Shown piece after piece: positions 1 through 10,487 of a stretch of 64,000 bases of DNA (position 1 is its first letter; each line of letters starts with the position of its first letter). The translations under genes and the position numbers were made by a program. The notes under the pieces are model-generated. The model did no database searches. It saw only the letters and a list, made by a program, of their open reading frames with translations, and had not been told where the DNA came from. The stretch spans positions 1,426,001-1,490,000 of the forward strand of contig NZ_CP028908.1 of assembly GCF_024181725.1 (NCBI RefSeq), read 5' to 3'. The DNA is from Bradyrhizobium sp. WD16. Its GTDB lineage: Bacteria > Pseudomonadota > Alphaproteobacteria > Rhizobiales > Xanthobacteraceae.

Positions 1-720
1 GGTGAGATGGGCCTGCTCGAGATCGCGCCGCACGACGCGGGTGCCGCCGGCGCCGAAGGCGGCACGCTGCGGCTTCGGTCCGGCGGGGCCGATGAAGCCG
101 GTGAAATGGCGTCCGACATCTTCGACGACGCGGTCATGGTCGACCGCGCCGGCGGCGGCGACCACCATGTCAGGCGCGCGATAATGGGCCGTGAGATAAC
201 CGCGCAGCTTGTTGCGGTCGAAGCCGCGCAGCGTCTCCGGTGTGCCGAGCAGCGATCGCCCCATCGCCTGGTCTGGATAGGCGAGTTCGCTCAAGTGTTC
301 GAAGACGACATCGTCCGGCGTATCCTGGGCGGCGCCGATCTCCTGCTCGATCACGCTCTTCTCGCGCTCGAGCTCGTCGGCGTCGAAGGTCGGGCTGGTC
401 AGAATGTCGGAGAGCACATCGAGCGCCAGCGACACGTCGGCCTTCAGCACCCGCGCGTAGTAGGCCGTGGTCTCGGTACTGGTCGCAGCGTTGAGGTCGC
501 CGCCGACCGCCTCGATCTCCTCGGCGATCTGCATGGCGCTGCGCCGCGCCGTGCCCTTGAACGCCATGTGCTCGAGCAGATGCGAGATGCCGTGCTCGTC
601 GGGCTTCTCGTCGCGGCCGCCGACTCCGGACCAGACGCCCAGCGCCGCGGTTTCGAGGTGCGGCATGGTGTCGGTGACGATGGTCAGGCCGGAATCGAGG
701 GTGGTGACTTTGACGCTCAT
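1..720 (-). CDS. M16 family zinc peptidase (processing-peptidase-like), 3' end outside window
   Basis: This is the first 240 residues of an M16 (pitrilysin/mitochondrial-processing-peptidase-like) metallopeptidase, and the rest lies beyond the left edge. The inverted zinc motif HLLEH is visible near residue 48, inside the usual context GISHLLEHMAFKGT. The downstream helix with EIGAAQDTPDD carries the third zinc ligand typical of the family. The ATG overlaps the thrC stop codon as ATGA, so the two genes are very probably translationally coupled. The thrC/M16 pairing is common in rhizobia. The substrate is unknown; the family degrades or processes small peptides. The identification is firm and the partner specificity is not known. 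Confidence 0.9.
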   Translation of the reverse strand, partial: MSVKVTTLDSGLTIVTDTMPHLETAALGVWSGVGGRDEKPDEHGISHLLEHMAFKGTARRSAMQIAEEIEAVGGDLNAATSTETTAYYARVLKADVSLALDVLSDILTSPTFDADELEREKSVIEQEIGAAQDTPDDVVFEHLSELAYPDQAMGRSLLGTPETLRGFDRNKLRGYLTAHYRAPDMVVAAAGAVDHDRVVEDVGRHFTGFIGPAGPKPQRAAFGAGGTRVVRRDLEQAHLT

Positions 721-2135
721 CCGGCGGCTCCCTGGCGCGCAGCGCGACTGACCGAGAGCACGAAACGCTCGATCGACAGCTGGTCATTGGCGACGACTTC
801 GATGTTCTCGCGGCGGCTCATGAGGTCGCCGAGCCAGGCCGGCAGCGGCGGCCGCTGCCCGCAGGCAGCCTCGACCGCATCGGGAAACTTGGCGGCATGG
901 GCCGTCGACAGCACGATGTCGGGCACCGATGTGTCGGCGCCCTCGTGCTCGGCGACGGCGAGCGCCACCGCGGTGTGCGGATCGACCAGCATGCCGGTCT
1001 CGCGCCAGACGGTGCGGATCGCCGCTGCAGTCTCGTCCTCATCGGCGCGGCCGGCGTCGAAATCGCGACGGATGACCTCCAGCGCCGCGCCCGGCAGGGT
1101 GAAGCGGCCGGATTGGGTCAGCGACGCCATCAGCCCGCGCACGCCGGCGCTGTCGCGGCCGGTCGCCTCGTAGACCAGGCGCTCGAAATTCGACGAGATC
1201 TGGATGTCCATGGACGGCGACGTCGTCGCGTGCACGTCCCGCACCTCATAGATGCCGGTGGCGAGCGTGCGGGCAAGAATGTCGTTGACGTTGGCGGCGA
1301 TCTTCAGCCGGCGCACCGGCAGCCCCATCCGCTTGGCGACGTAGCCGGCGAAGATGTCGCCGAAATTGCCGGTCGGCACCGTGAAGTCGACGCTGCGCGC
1401 CGGCGCGCCGAGCGCTACCGCCGAGGTGAAATAGTAAACCACCTGGGCGACGATGCGCGCCCAATTGATCGAATTGACCCCCGACAGCGCCACCGCGTCG
1501 CGGAAACGGTGGTTGTTGAACATCGCCTTCACCAGCGCCTGGCAATCGTCGAAGGTGCCTTCGACGGCAAGGGCATGAACATTGGCGGCGCCGGTCGTCG
1601 TCATCATCCGCCGCTGCACCTCGGAGATGCGGCCATTGGGAAACAGCACGACGAGATCGACATTGTCGCGGCCCGCGAAGGCCTCGACGGCGGCGCCACC
1701 GGTGTCGCCGGAGGTCGCGACCACGATGGTGGTGCGCTGGCTCCGCGCCGCCAGGACGTGATCCATCAGGCGGGCGAGCAGCTGCATCGCCACGTCCTTG
1801 AAGGCCAGCGTCGGACCGTGGAACAATTCGAGGATGAACTGGTGCGGACTGATCTGGGTCAGCGGCACCACCGCCGGGTGACGGAACGTGGCGTAGGCCT
1901 CCACCGCCATGCGGCCGAGCTCGGCGTCGCCGATCTCGCCGCCGACGAAGGGCCGAATCACCTCGACGGCGACTTCCCAATAGGGCCGGCCGAAGAAACC
2001 GGCGATCCGGGCGGGCTCGAGCTGCGGCCAAGCTTGCGGCACGTAAAGACCGCCGTCCCTGGCGAGCCCGGTCAGCATCACATCGCAGAAGCCGAGCGCC
2101 GGAGCCTCGCCCCGGGTCGAGATGTAGCGCGTCAA
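717..2135 (-). CDS. thrC: Threonine synthase
   Basis: It is the PLP-dependent enzyme converting O-phosphohomoserine to threonine, the last step of threonine synthesis, in the cytosol. The N-terminal segment begins TRYISTRGEAPALGF, the PLP-lysine motif is GPTLAFKD, and the glycine-rich phosphate loop SGDTGGAAVEAF follows. The length (about 472 residues) fits the family. An ATG at 2180 would add 15 residues with no family resemblance and has no ribosome site. The TTG at 2135 has GGAGG five bases upstream and matches the conserved N-terminus, so I prefer it. An AT-rich patch (TATATAT) lies just before the ATG and could be a -10 element, which would place the ATG outside the mRNA. Its stop overlaps the start of the M16 peptidase gene. 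Confidence 0.92.
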   Translation of the reverse strand: MTRYISTRGEAPALGFCDVMLTGLARDGGLYVPQAWPQLEPARIAGFFGRPYWEVAVEVIRPFVGGEIGDAELGRMAVEAYATFRHPAVVPLTQISPHQFILELFHGPTLAFKDVAMQLLARLMDHVLAARSQRTTIVVATSGDTGGAAVEAFAGRDNVDLVVLFPNGRISEVQRRMMTTTGAANVHALAVEGTFDDCQALVKAMFNNHRFRDAVALSGVNSINWARIVAQVVYYFTSAVALGAPARSVDFTVPTGNFGDIFAGYVAKRMGLPVRRLKIAANVNDILARTLATGIYEVRDVHATTSPSMDIQISSNFERLVYEATGRDSAGVRGLMASLTQSGRFTLPGAALEVIRRDFDAGRADEDETAAAIRTVWRETGMLVDPHTAVALAVAEHEGADTSVPDIVLSTAHAAKFPDAVEAACGQRPPLPAWLGDLMSRRENIEVVANDQLSIERFVLSVSRAARQGAAG

Positions 2136-2321
2136 ACCGTCCTCCACAGCCTGGGCCTCCGCCCAAACCTTTGAAATCATATATATTTAACGAGAGCGCG
2201 GGATTGCACCGGCACCTTAGAGCGCCACCACGCCCGGTTCAATTACGATTGCGCGGATGTCCCGGGCGATGGCGCCACCGGATGGTTTTGCGGGAGGGCG
2301 ACGGCAACGGCAAGCGCCGAA

Positions 2322-3077
2322 TCAGGCCGGGCTGCGCCGCTGGCTGCGCAGCCAGAAAGCGAAAGCGGCCGCGACCACGACCGCGAGGCCGAACCAGGTG
2401 ATGGCGTATTGCAGGTGCTGGTCACGGAGATGGACCTCGAGCGCGGCCGGTTTCGGCCAGCCGGTCGGCGGCGCCGGGGATTCGAGGTCGATATAGAACG
2501 GCGCGACTTTGCCCCAGCCGAGGTTCGTCGCCATTCCGAGCGGGTCGCGGGCGAACCACAGCCGCTTGACGAGGTCGGGCCGCGGCGTGAATACCCCCGG
2601 CGCCTCGGGAAATCGCAGATATCCGATCAACGACAGCGGCGCGTTGTCATCGGCGGCGAATTCGCGCGCCGCGCGCTGGCCATCGGGCAGAAAGCCGCGA
2701 TCGACGACCACGATCTCATCCGACATCAGCCGGACCGGCGCGAAGACGAAGGCACCGAGGCCGCTGACGTCGCTGCGCAGGGCCGAGCCGGAGGCGAACA
2801 CACGCGCATCAGGCGCGGCATCCGGCATGTCGAGGCGGCGCGCGGTCAGGGTGACGCGGCGAAACTCGTCATGTTCGGGAGAGAGCCGCGGCCATTGGGC
2901 CGGCGGGGGAAGCGGCACCGGCGCGGCGGCGAGACGCTCCTCGAGCGCGGCGATCAGCGCCACCTTTTCCGTCTTGCGCGCGAGCTGCCAGAAACCGAGA
3001 CCGGCGAGCGCCCCGACCATCACCAGCGTGAACGCCGAAAGGCCGATGACGCGGCCGGTGCGGAGCGAAGACGGCAC
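2322..3077 (-). CDS. SURF1 family cytochrome oxidase assembly protein
   Basis: SURF1-type protein (251 residues) that helps insert heme a into cytochrome c oxidase subunit I in the inner membrane. It has the classic two-helix layout: one transmembrane segment near residues 10-30 (followed by FWQLARKTEK) and one near 222-242 (QYAITWFGLAVVVAAAFAFW), with a periplasmic domain between. The start is a GTG one base beyond the DUF983 stop, so it is the next cistron of the cta cluster. The position directly downstream of ctaE and DUF983 supports the assignment. Confidence 0.92.
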   Translation of the reverse strand: MPSSLRTGRVIGLSAFTLVMVGALAGLGFWQLARKTEKVALIAALEERLAAAPVPLPPPAQWPRLSPEHDEFRRVTLTARRLDMPDAAPDARVFASGSALRSDVSGLGAFVFAPVRLMSDEIVVVDRGFLPDGQRAAREFAADDNAPLSLIGYLRFPEAPGVFTPRPDLVKRLWFARDPLGMATNLGWGKVAPFYIDLESPAPPTGWPKPAALEVHLRDQHLQYAITWFGLAVVVAAAFAFWLRSQRRSPA

Positions 3078-3078
3078 G

Positions 3079-3456
3079 TCAGTGCTCGCGATCGACCAGC
3101 CGCCCCTCAGCGGCGCGATGGTGGTACTGCAGCGCGGTCAGCAGCGACTTCATGATGCGCAGGGGCAACAGCGTCGTGGCGAGAACGAGCGGCAGCCACA
3201 GCGCGGCGTGAACCCAGAGCGGCGGCTGGTACTTGACCTCGACGACGAGCGCGGCGCCGACGACGATGAAGCCGGCGACCATCATGATGAAGATCGCAGG
3301 CCCGTCGCCGCTGTCGATGAAGGAATAGTCGAGGCCGCAGGCCTCGCAGCGCGGCGCCAGCTGTAGAAACCCGGCATAAAGCCGGCCCTTGCCGCAGCGC
3401 GGACAGCTGCAGGTCAGCCCGGCCTTGTACGGGGATATCGCTGCTTCGCTGGCCAT
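3079..3456 (-). CDS. DUF983 family membrane protein
   Basis: Small protein (125 residues) with an N-terminal zinc-ribbon-like pair of CxxC motifs (CPRC and CEAC) followed by two predicted membrane helices around residues 53-75 and 80-102. DUF983 proteins are regularly found between ctaE and surf1 in alphaproteobacteria. Their biochemical role is not established, but the constant neighbourhood suggests a part in oxidase biogenesis (inference). The stop lies one base from the SURF1 start, so the two are co-translated. Confidence 0.88.
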   Translation of the reverse strand: MASEAAISPYKAGLTCSCPRCGKGRLYAGFLQLAPRCEACGLDYSFIDSGDGPAIFIMMVAGFIVVGAALVVEVKYQPPLWVHAALWLPLVLATTLLPLRIMKSLLTALQYHHRAAEGRLVDREH

Positions 3457-3487
3457 TGGCGCTCCTTGAATGGTGGCTTGCTCCGAT

Positions 3488-3570
3488 CGCTAGTGTGGCG
3501 TCTCGCAATTGCCTATGCCCTTTGCGGCAAGCCTCTCATAGGCAATTGCGAGACATAAGCCACACTAGCG
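3488..3570. repeat. Long imperfect palindrome, CTAGTG-type intergenic element (copy 1)
   Basis: Two inverted arms are read directly. CGCTAGTGTGGC (3488-3499) pairs with GCCACACTAGCG (3559-3570), and an 18-base inner arm at 3500-3517 pairs perfectly with 3537-3554. A 4-base bulge (3555-3558) and a 19-base loop complete it. It lies in the 296-bp gap between ctaE and DUF983. It could fold in RNA as a terminator-like or mRNA-stabilising hairpin, or be a small non-autonomous repeat. The function is inference. Confidence 0.85.
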
Positions 3571-3581
3571 CTTTGATTTTG

Positions 3582-3656
3582 CTAGTGTCCCGATGGCTCC
3601 GAATGACCGTGCGAGGGTGAGGCAAACGAAGCGGTAATTCGGAGACAGGACACTAG
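3582..3656. repeat. Palindromic element, CTAGTG-type (copy 2)
   Basis: The outer arms CTAGTGTCC (3582-3590) and GGACACTAG (3648-3656) and the inner arms CTCCGAAT (3597-3604) and ATTCGGAG (3637-3644) are inverted repeats. It starts 12 bases after the first palindrome ends and shares its CTAGTGT tip but not its interior, so the two look like related mobile or structural repeats rather than a simple duplication. Bases 3657-3752 carry no gene. Confidence 0.8.
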
Positions 3657-3752
3657 AATCATAACTCTCGCCCAAGAGATAGGTGCTGGGCGGCGACGGT
3701 GCAAAGAGAATGGGCGGCCCAGAGGCCGCCCATCGGATCGTTCACGTTTTCT

Positions 3753-4610
3753 TTAGTGGGCGCCGTGCGCCATGGTCTCGGCGCCGTGGCCCCAGACATA
3801 GATGCAGACGAACAGGAACAGCCAGACCACGTCGACGAAGTGCCAGTACCAGGCGGCGAATTCGAAGCCGAGGTGCTGCTTCGGCGTGAAATGTCCGGCA
3901 AACACACGGAACAGGCAGACCAGCAGGAAGATGGTGCCGACGAGCACGTGGAAGCCGTGAAAGCCGGTGGCCATGAAGAAGGTCGAGCCGTAGATGTGGC
4001 CGGCGAAGCTGAAGGTCGCGTGGCTGTATTCGTAGGCCTGCACGCAGGTGAAGGCGGCGCCGAGCACGATGGTCAGCAGCAACCCCTGCTTGACCGCGTT
4101 GCGGTCGTTCTCGAGCATCGCGTGGTGGGCCCAGGTCACCGTGGTGCCCGAGGTCAGCAGGATCAGCGTGTTGAGCAGCGGCAGATGCCAGGGATCGAAA
4201 GTCTCGATGCCCTTGGGCGGCCACACGCCGCCGAACAGCGCCTCGCGGGAGAAGTGGACCGGGTCGGCCGGGAACAGGGCGGAATTGAAATAGGCCCAGA
4301 ACCAGGCGACGAAGAACATCGCCTCGGAGGCGATGAACAGAATCATGCCGTAGCGGTGATGGAGCTGAACCACCCGGGTGTGATCACCCTTGTACTGCGC
4401 CTCGCGGATGACGTCGCCCCACCAGCTGGCCATGGTGTAGAGCACCCCGATGAAGCCGACGCCGAAGACGATCGGTGCGCCGGCGAACATGTGGTGCATC
4501 CACGCCACCGCGCCGAATGCCGTGATGAAGGCCGCGAGCGACCCCACCGCCGGCCATGGGCTCGGATCGACGAGATGGTAATCGTGATGCTTCACATGCC
4601 CCGTGGCCAT
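3753..4610 (-). CDS. ctaE: Cytochrome c oxidase subunit III
   Basis: Subunit III (285 residues) of the aa3-type terminal oxidase, an integral inner-membrane protein with seven predicted helices. The N-terminus [13 protein letters not shown] and the motif [20 protein letters not shown] are diagnostic. The C-terminal helices include [18 protein letters not shown]. It lies downstream of ctaG, separated by about 160 bp that contains a 16-bp tandem repeat, and upstream of a gap with two large palindromes, so its expression may be partly uncoupled from the upstream genes (inference). Confidence 0.97.
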   Translation of the reverse strand: MATGHVKHHDYHLVDPSPWPAVGSLAAFITAFGAVAWMHHMFAGAPIVFGVGFIGVLYTMASWWGDVIREAQYKGDHTRVVQLHHRYGMILFIASEAMFFVAWFWAYFNSALFPADPVHFSREALFGGVWPPKGIETFDPWHLPLLNTLILLTSGTTVTWAHHAMLENDRNAVKQGLLLTIVLGAAFTCVQAYEYSHATFSFAGHIYGSTFFMATGFHGFHVLVGTIFLLVCLFRVFAGHFTPKQHLGFEFAAWYWHFVDVVWLFLFVCIYVWGHGAETMAHGAH

Positions 4611-4690
4611 TGCCTCTCTCCATTCGCGGGCCGCGGTCGTCGGCCCATGTTGCTCAGTCGATCAAGTGGACGCGTCCCCCGCGGCCGCGC

Positions 4691-4759
4691 CAAGTCCATC
4701 CCAAGTCCAGTCCGTCTCAAGTCCAGTCCGTCTCAAGTCCAGTCCGTCTCAAGTCCAGG
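4691..4759. repeat. 16-bp tandem repeat between ctaG and ctaE
   Basis: The unit CAAGTCCAGTCCGTCT occurs three times without change at 4702-4749. It is preceded by a degenerate copy at 4691 (CAAGTCCATCC) and followed by a partial one at 4750-4759. It lies in non-coding DNA inside the oxidase cluster, in the leader of ctaE on the minus strand. Perfect copies suggest recent slippage, so the copy number probably differs between strains. Confidence 0.9.
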
Positions 4760-4769
4760 TCCGGCCGCC

Positions 4770-5396
4770 CTACAGATTGCCCCGCCGCGCACCCTGCTCG
4801 CTGGCCGCGACCGGCTGCGCCTCGCTCTCGCGCACCGGATAGAAGGTGTAGGACAGCGTGATGGTGCCGATATCCTTGTTGTCGGCGTCCTCGGCGATCT
4901 TCGGATCGACATAGAACACCACCGGCATTTCGCGGCGCTCGCCCGGCGCCAGCGTCTGTTCGGTGAAGCAGAAACAGTTGATCTTCTGGAAATACGATCC
5001 GACGGTCAGCGGTGCGACGTTGTAGGCGGCCTGCCCGGTGGTGCGCCGCGCCGACTGGTTGGTGACGGTGTAATAGGCCGTCACGACCTCGCCGATCCGG
5101 ACATTGATCTCGGTGGCTTCGGGCTCGAACTTCCACGGCAGCCCGCCGCCGACATTGGCGTCGAAGCGAATCGCGATGCTGCGACCGAGAGCGCCCTCCG
5201 GCGCCGATGTGGCGACCTGGGTCGTGCCGTTGAAGCCGGTGGCGCGGCAGAACCAGTTGTAGAACGGCACCGCGGCGTAGGAGGCGCCGATCATCAGGGC
5301 CACGACGCCGCCGCAGATCGCCGCCACAGCGGCGTCGCGGCCGAGCCCGCGCGCGGATTGCGGCTTGGGCGACGACGATGGCTGGGGCTCGGTCAC
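4770..5396 (-). CDS. ctaG: Cytochrome c oxidase assembly protein CtaG (Cox11)
   Basis: Cox11/CtaG copper chaperone (208 residues) delivering copper to the CuB site of subunit I. A single N-terminal membrane helix (about residues 25-47) anchors a periplasmic domain. The copper-binding CFCF motif is present in [12 protein letters not shown], together with the family signature around YFQK. The position between ctaB and ctaE is the usual alphaproteobacterial order. Confidence 0.96.
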   Translation of the reverse strand: MTEPQPSSSPKPQSARGLGRDAAVAAICGGVVALMIGASYAAVPFYNWFCRATGFNGTTQVATSAPEGALGRSIAIRFDANVGGGLPWKFEPEATEINVRIGEVVTAYYTVTNQSARRTTGQAAYNVAPLTVGSYFQKINCFCFTEQTLAPGERREMPVVFYVDPKIAEDADNKDIGTITLSYTFYPVRESEAQPVAASEQGARRGNL

Positions 5397-5414
5397 GATC
5401 AGATCCCTTCCCGG

Positions 5415-5597
5415 CTACAGCGGACGGTGCAGCACCGCCGGCCCCTTGACCAGGGTGACGGCGAAAAACAGCAGCACCAGGATGCCGAGCGTCCAGGCGA
5501 TCGCCAGCGAGCGCTCGCGGCGGCGGCGCTTCTGCTGCTCGGTGAGCACGATGCCCTCTTCCGGCTGGTCGCGATCGTCCATCGGCGCGCTATGCAT
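5415..5597 (-). CDS. Small single-helix oxidase-cluster protein (CoxF-like)
   Basis: A 60-residue protein with a charged N-terminus (QQKRRRRERS), one membrane helix at about residues 32-51 (LAIAWTLGILVLLFFAVTLV) and a short tail. Small proteins of this form sit between ctaB and ctaG throughout the rhizobia and are named CoxF or left hypothetical. The role is presumably in oxidase assembly (inference from position). An internal ATG at 5582 is an alternative start. Confidence 0.75.
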   Translation of the reverse strand: MHSAPMDDRDQPEEGIVLTEQQKRRRRERSLAIAWTLGILVLLFFAVTLVKGPAVLHRPL

Positions 5598-5618
5598 CCT
5601 TTACCAGAGACCTAAGTT

Positions 5619-6557
5619 CTACCAGCCGTGCGCCATCAGCGGCCGCAGCAGAGCCTCGACCAGAAGCGTCGCGAACAGGGCGAACAGGTAGATGATCGAG
5701 AAGCCGAACAGCCGCCGCGGCCCGCGCAAGGCGCCCCGCCCGGTGCGAACGCGATAGACGTCGATGGCGAGCCACAGCATCCAGGCGCCGAGCGCCAGCG
5801 ACACCACGCCATAACCGGCGCCGAAATAGCCGAGCGGCCAGGGCGCGGCGGCCACGGCCACCAGCAGGATCGTGTAGAGCAGGATCTGAAGCCGCGTCGC
5901 ATCGGCGCCGGCGACCACCGGCAGCATCGGGACTTGCGCGCGGGCATAGTCGTCGGTGCGGAACAGCGCCAGCGCCCAGAAGTGCGGCGGCGTCCAGAAG
6001 AAGATGATCAGGAAGAGCAGAGCGGGCTCGACCGCCAGCGATCCGGTCGCCGCCGCCCAGGCGACCACCGGCGGCAGGGCGCCGGCGGCGCCGCCGATGA
6101 CGATGTTCTGCGCCGTCGAGCGCTTGAGCCACATCGTATAGACGACGACATAGAAGAAGATGGTGAAGGCGAGCAGCGACGCGGCGATCCAGTTGACCAG
6201 GATGCCGAGCACCATCACCGAGAAGAAGGCCAGCGTCATGCCGAAGGCCAGCGCCTCCTGCGGCGTCACCCGGCCTTGCGGAATCGGACGCAGTGCCGTG
6301 CGCGACATCAGCGCATCGATATCGCGGTCGTACCACATGTTGAGGGCGCCCGAGGCGCCGGCGCCGACCGCGATGCACAGGATCGAAGTGATCGCCAGCA
6401 CCGGATGCACGCCGCCCGGCGCCAGCATCAGCCCGACCAGCGCCGTGAAGACGACCAGCGACATCACCCGCGGCTTGAGCAGGGCGACATAGTCGTGAAC
6501 CCCCGCCTCCGAAATGTGCGGTGTCAGTTGCAGCGAAGTGTGGTCGACGATGGACAA
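5619..6557 (-). CDS. ctaB: Protoheme IX farnesyltransferase (heme O synthase)
   Basis: UbiA-family prenyltransferase (312 residues) that farnesylates heme b to heme o, the precursor of heme a. The prenyl-diphosphate/Mg motif [15 protein letters not shown] is visible near residue 93, and the second Asp-rich loop region and about nine membrane helices are as expected. It is located between ctaD and the small CoxF-like gene. Confidence 0.97.
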   Translation of the reverse strand: MSIVDHTSLQLTPHISEAGVHDYVALLKPRVMSLVVFTALVGLMLAPGGVHPVLAITSILCIAVGAGASGALNMWYDRDIDALMSRTALRPIPQGRVTPQEALAFGMTLAFFSVMVLGILVNWIAASLLAFTIFFYVVVYTMWLKRSTAQNIVIGGAAGALPPVVAWAAATGSLAVEPALLFLIIFFWTPPHFWALALFRTDDYARAQVPMLPVVAGADATRLQILLYTILLVAVAAAPWPLGYFGAGYGVVSLALGAWMLWLAIDVYRVRTGRGALRGPRRLFGFSIIYLFALFATLLVEALLRPLMAHGW

Positions 6558-6626
6558 CTGGGCTTTTCCTCGACGCTCCCGGTCAGCACGGCCGCAGGCG
6601 CAAGCGTGCGGCCGTGCTGATTGCTC

Positions 6627-8327
<1,701 letters not shown>

Positions 8328-9167
8328 TTACTGCGCGGCGGCGCCAACCGAGGCATATGCGTTGGTGCCGGCCGAAGCGTACTTCTTCTTGGCTTCCTCG
8401 ACCCAGCTCGCGAATTCCTTGTCGCTGACGACGCGGATCGCGATCGGCATGAAGGCGTGGTCCTTGCCGCAGAGCTCGGAGCACTGGCCGTAATACATGC
8501 CGACCTTGGTGGCCTTGAACCAGGTCTCGTTGAGACGACCCGGAATGGCATCGATCTTGATGCCGAAGGAGGGGATGGCGAAGGAATGGATGACGTCGGC
8601 GCCGGTGGTCTGGACCCGGATCACCTTGTTGACCGGCACCACCATCTCGTTGTCGACGGCGAGCAGGCGCGGCTGCTTGTCGGTCGCCATCAGCGAATCA
8701 TATTCGAACTTGCCGTTGTCCGGATAGGCGTAGCTCCAGTACCACTGCTTGCCGGTCGCCTTCACGGTCAGATCGGCCTTCGGCACGTCGAGCTCGAGGA
8801 AGAGCAGCCGGAACGACGGCACGGCGATCGCCACCAGGATCAGCACCGGAACGATGGTCCACACCACCTCGATCAGGGTGTTGTGCGTCGTCCGGGACGG
8901 CGTCGGATTGGAGCGGGCGTTGAACTTGATGACAACCGTCACCAGCAGCGCCAGCACGAACAGCGTGATGGTGACGATGATCCAGAGCAGGAAATTGTGA
9001 AACCAGGTGATGTTCTCCATCACCGGGGAGCCGGACGGCTGCAGCGAATATTCCCAGTTCGACGGCTGCCCGACCTCGGCCATGGCCGAACTCGCGAACG
9101 CCAACCCACATGCGGCAACCGCCAGACCCAGAATTCGGCGGCCCCACCGTCCCCTCGACATCTTCAT
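8328..9167 (-). CDS. ctaC: Cytochrome c oxidase subunit II
   Basis: Subunit II (about 279 residues). It has an N-terminal signal peptide (RRILGLAVAACGLAFASSAMA), two membrane helices and a periplasmic cupredoxin domain with the binuclear CuA motif GQCSELCGKDHAFM. The aromatic electron-entry segment WYWSYAYPDNG is present. I start at the ATG at 9167, preceded by AGGCGA; a further TTG at 9188 is possible. It is the first gene of the cta cluster. Confidence 0.96.
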   Translation of the reverse strand: MKMSRGRWGRRILGLAVAACGLAFASSAMAEVGQPSNWEYSLQPSGSPVMENITWFHNFLLWIIVTITLFVLALLVTVVIKFNARSNPTPSRTTHNTLIEVVWTIVPVLILVAIAVPSFRLLFLELDVPKADLTVKATGKQWYWSYAYPDNGKFEYDSLMATDKQPRLLAVDNEMVVPVNKVIRVQTTGADVIHSFAIPSFGIKIDAIPGRLNETWFKATKVGMYYGQCSELCGKDHAFMPIAIRVVSDKEFASWVEEAKKKYASAGTNAYASVGAAAQ

Positions 9168-9672
9168 GTCGCCTGCGCTCCTGTCCAAGACCTCGATCCG
9201 ACACTTCCTCCGGCCGCCGCGTCGTTCGAACGGCCTCGCGCGATCTGCATCGGTCGATTCCGTGTCGGTCGATCATCGGCGAGAGGGCGCCGGTAGCTCG
9301 CTTGCGCTCAGCCACCCGCCAATGCAGGTAGGAACGCCTCGAGTTTGCAGTGTTCACAAATCATAATTCTCCGGCCATCGCAATGCAGGAAAGTGCAGCG
9401 GCGAGGTGATCGCCCCTGCCTCGGCGCGAAGCCATGGCCTCGAGGCCAGCCGGCATCAACCGCCAGTTAACGAGCAACAACCATTACGCGCGCTTGACAG
9501 GCGCGGGCCGCGATGTACCCACGCTGACGATCAACGCCGCGCAGGCGATTCGGGCCCCATCCGGCTCCTGGCGAAGCGAGGGTGTTTTCACCGGCTGCCG
9601 CCTTCAAGGTGCCGTCATTGCCCTGTCAGCCTGCGGGGAAGATCGCCATTTTGTTGCCAAGGATCGACCCTG
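9168..9672. other. 505-bp divergent intergenic region, ctaC / IalB gene
   Basis: There is no convincing gene here. It should contain the promoters of both neighbours. A candidate -10 for the minus strand is TATGAT (rc of 9360-9365). A TTGACA hexamer at 9494-9499 could be a -35 for the plus strand, but its -10 is poor. A perfect 14-bp palindrome, TGGCCTCGAGGCCA, lies at 9435-9448 and could be an operator. The regulatory roles are inference. Confidence 0.4.
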
Positions 9673-10266
9673 ATGGGCGCTTCGAGACCTCACCACCCCG
9701 ATGCCAACCGCCCGGCCGCGACGGGGCCTGCCGCTCCGACACCGACCCGCCGGCGGCGCGGTTCGCCGGCCTTCTGGCTGGTCATGGCCGGCCTGATCGC
9801 CCTCAGCTTCGGTTTCACCACTGGAACCGCCCTCGCCCAGGGCGCGGTCCGCTCCGTTCATGGCGACTGGCAGATCCGCTGCGATACCCCGCCGGGAGCC
9901 CAGGCGGAACAATGTGCCCTGATCCAGAGCGTGGTGGCGGAAGACAGGTCCAATGCCGGCCTGACCGTCATCATCCTCAAGACCGCCGACCAGAAGAGCC
10001 GGCTGATGCGGGTGGTGGCACCGCTCGGGGTGCTTCTGCCCTCCGGCCTCGGCCTCAAGCTCGACAATAATGATGTCGGCCGCGCCGGGTTCGTCCGCTG
10101 CCTGCCCAATGGCTGTGTCGCCGAAGTGGTGCTGGACGAAAACCTCCTGAACCAGCTCAAGACCGCCAAGACGGCGACATTCATCATCTTCGAGACGCCG
10201 GAGGAAGGCATCGGCTTTCCGCTCAGCCTCAAGGGCCTCGGCGAGGGCTTCGACAAGCTGCCCTGA
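9673..10266 (+). CDS. Invasion-associated locus B (IalB) family exported protein
   Basis: A 197-residue secreted protein. A basic N-terminus is followed by a hydrophobic signal segment ending TALAQ near residue 56. The mature part starts VHGDWQIRCDTPPG, typical of IalB-family proteins, with paired cysteines (WQIRCD, EQCAL, VRCLPNGC). Family members are periplasmic or surface proteins of unclear biochemical function, first linked to host-cell invasion in Bartonella. I chose the ATG at 9673 (AAGGAT upstream); the frame is open further upstream but that part has no family resemblance. Confidence 0.85.
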   Translation: MGASRPHHPDANRPAATGPAAPTPTRRRRGSPAFWLVMAGLIALSFGFTTGTALAQGAVRSVHGDWQIRCDTPPGAQAEQCALIQSVVAEDRSNAGLTVIILKTADQKSRLMRVVAPLGVLLPSGLGLKLDNNDVGRAGFVRCLPNGCVAEVVLDENLLNQLKTAKTATFIIFETPEEGIGFPLSLKGLGEGFDKLP

Positions 10267-10301
10267 ATAACCGCTTCATTTGCCGCACAGTCATAAATTT
10301 T

Positions 10302-10360
10302 CTAGTGGATTGAACGACTTGACGTTCGCTTCCCGAGCCCGCGACCGGGGAACGGCGAAC
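10302..10360. repeat. CTAGTG-started hairpin element upstream of tldD
   Basis: The stretch begins TCTAGTGGATTGAACG. It then forms a hairpin in which GTTCGCTTCCC (10324-10334) pairs with GGGAA (10348-10352) and GCGAAC (10355-10360), leaving a 2-base bulge. The CTAGTG tip recalls the two elements at 3489 and 3582. It is non-coding, between the IalB gene and tldD. The relationship to the other copies is inference. Confidence 0.5.
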
Positions 10361-10487
10361 ACGGGATCTTGCGCGGCTTCCGCTGGTTCTCGACCGCGGC
10401 AATCCCTATGTTGGTGGGCAAGACCCTGACCGCCAACGCTGCGACCGCCGCGCCGCCCGGGCGTTCCCCGCTGCAATCGGAGTTTCC

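Noticed and set aside
7-1173. Long plus-strand open frame opposite the M16 peptidase and thrC
   Set aside because: It is a mirror of the minus-strand genes in GC-rich DNA; the translation is Arg/Ala/Gly-rich with no recognisable domain.
3457-3752. A small RNA gene or tRNA in the ctaE/DUF983 gap
   Set aside because: The palindromes do not form a cloverleaf, and there is no promoter/terminator pair that I can identify; they fit repeat elements better.
4770-5136. Overlapping second protein on the minus strand in the ctaG region
   Set aside because: It lies in another frame of ctaG and reads through the tandem repeat; composition is that of a shadow frame.
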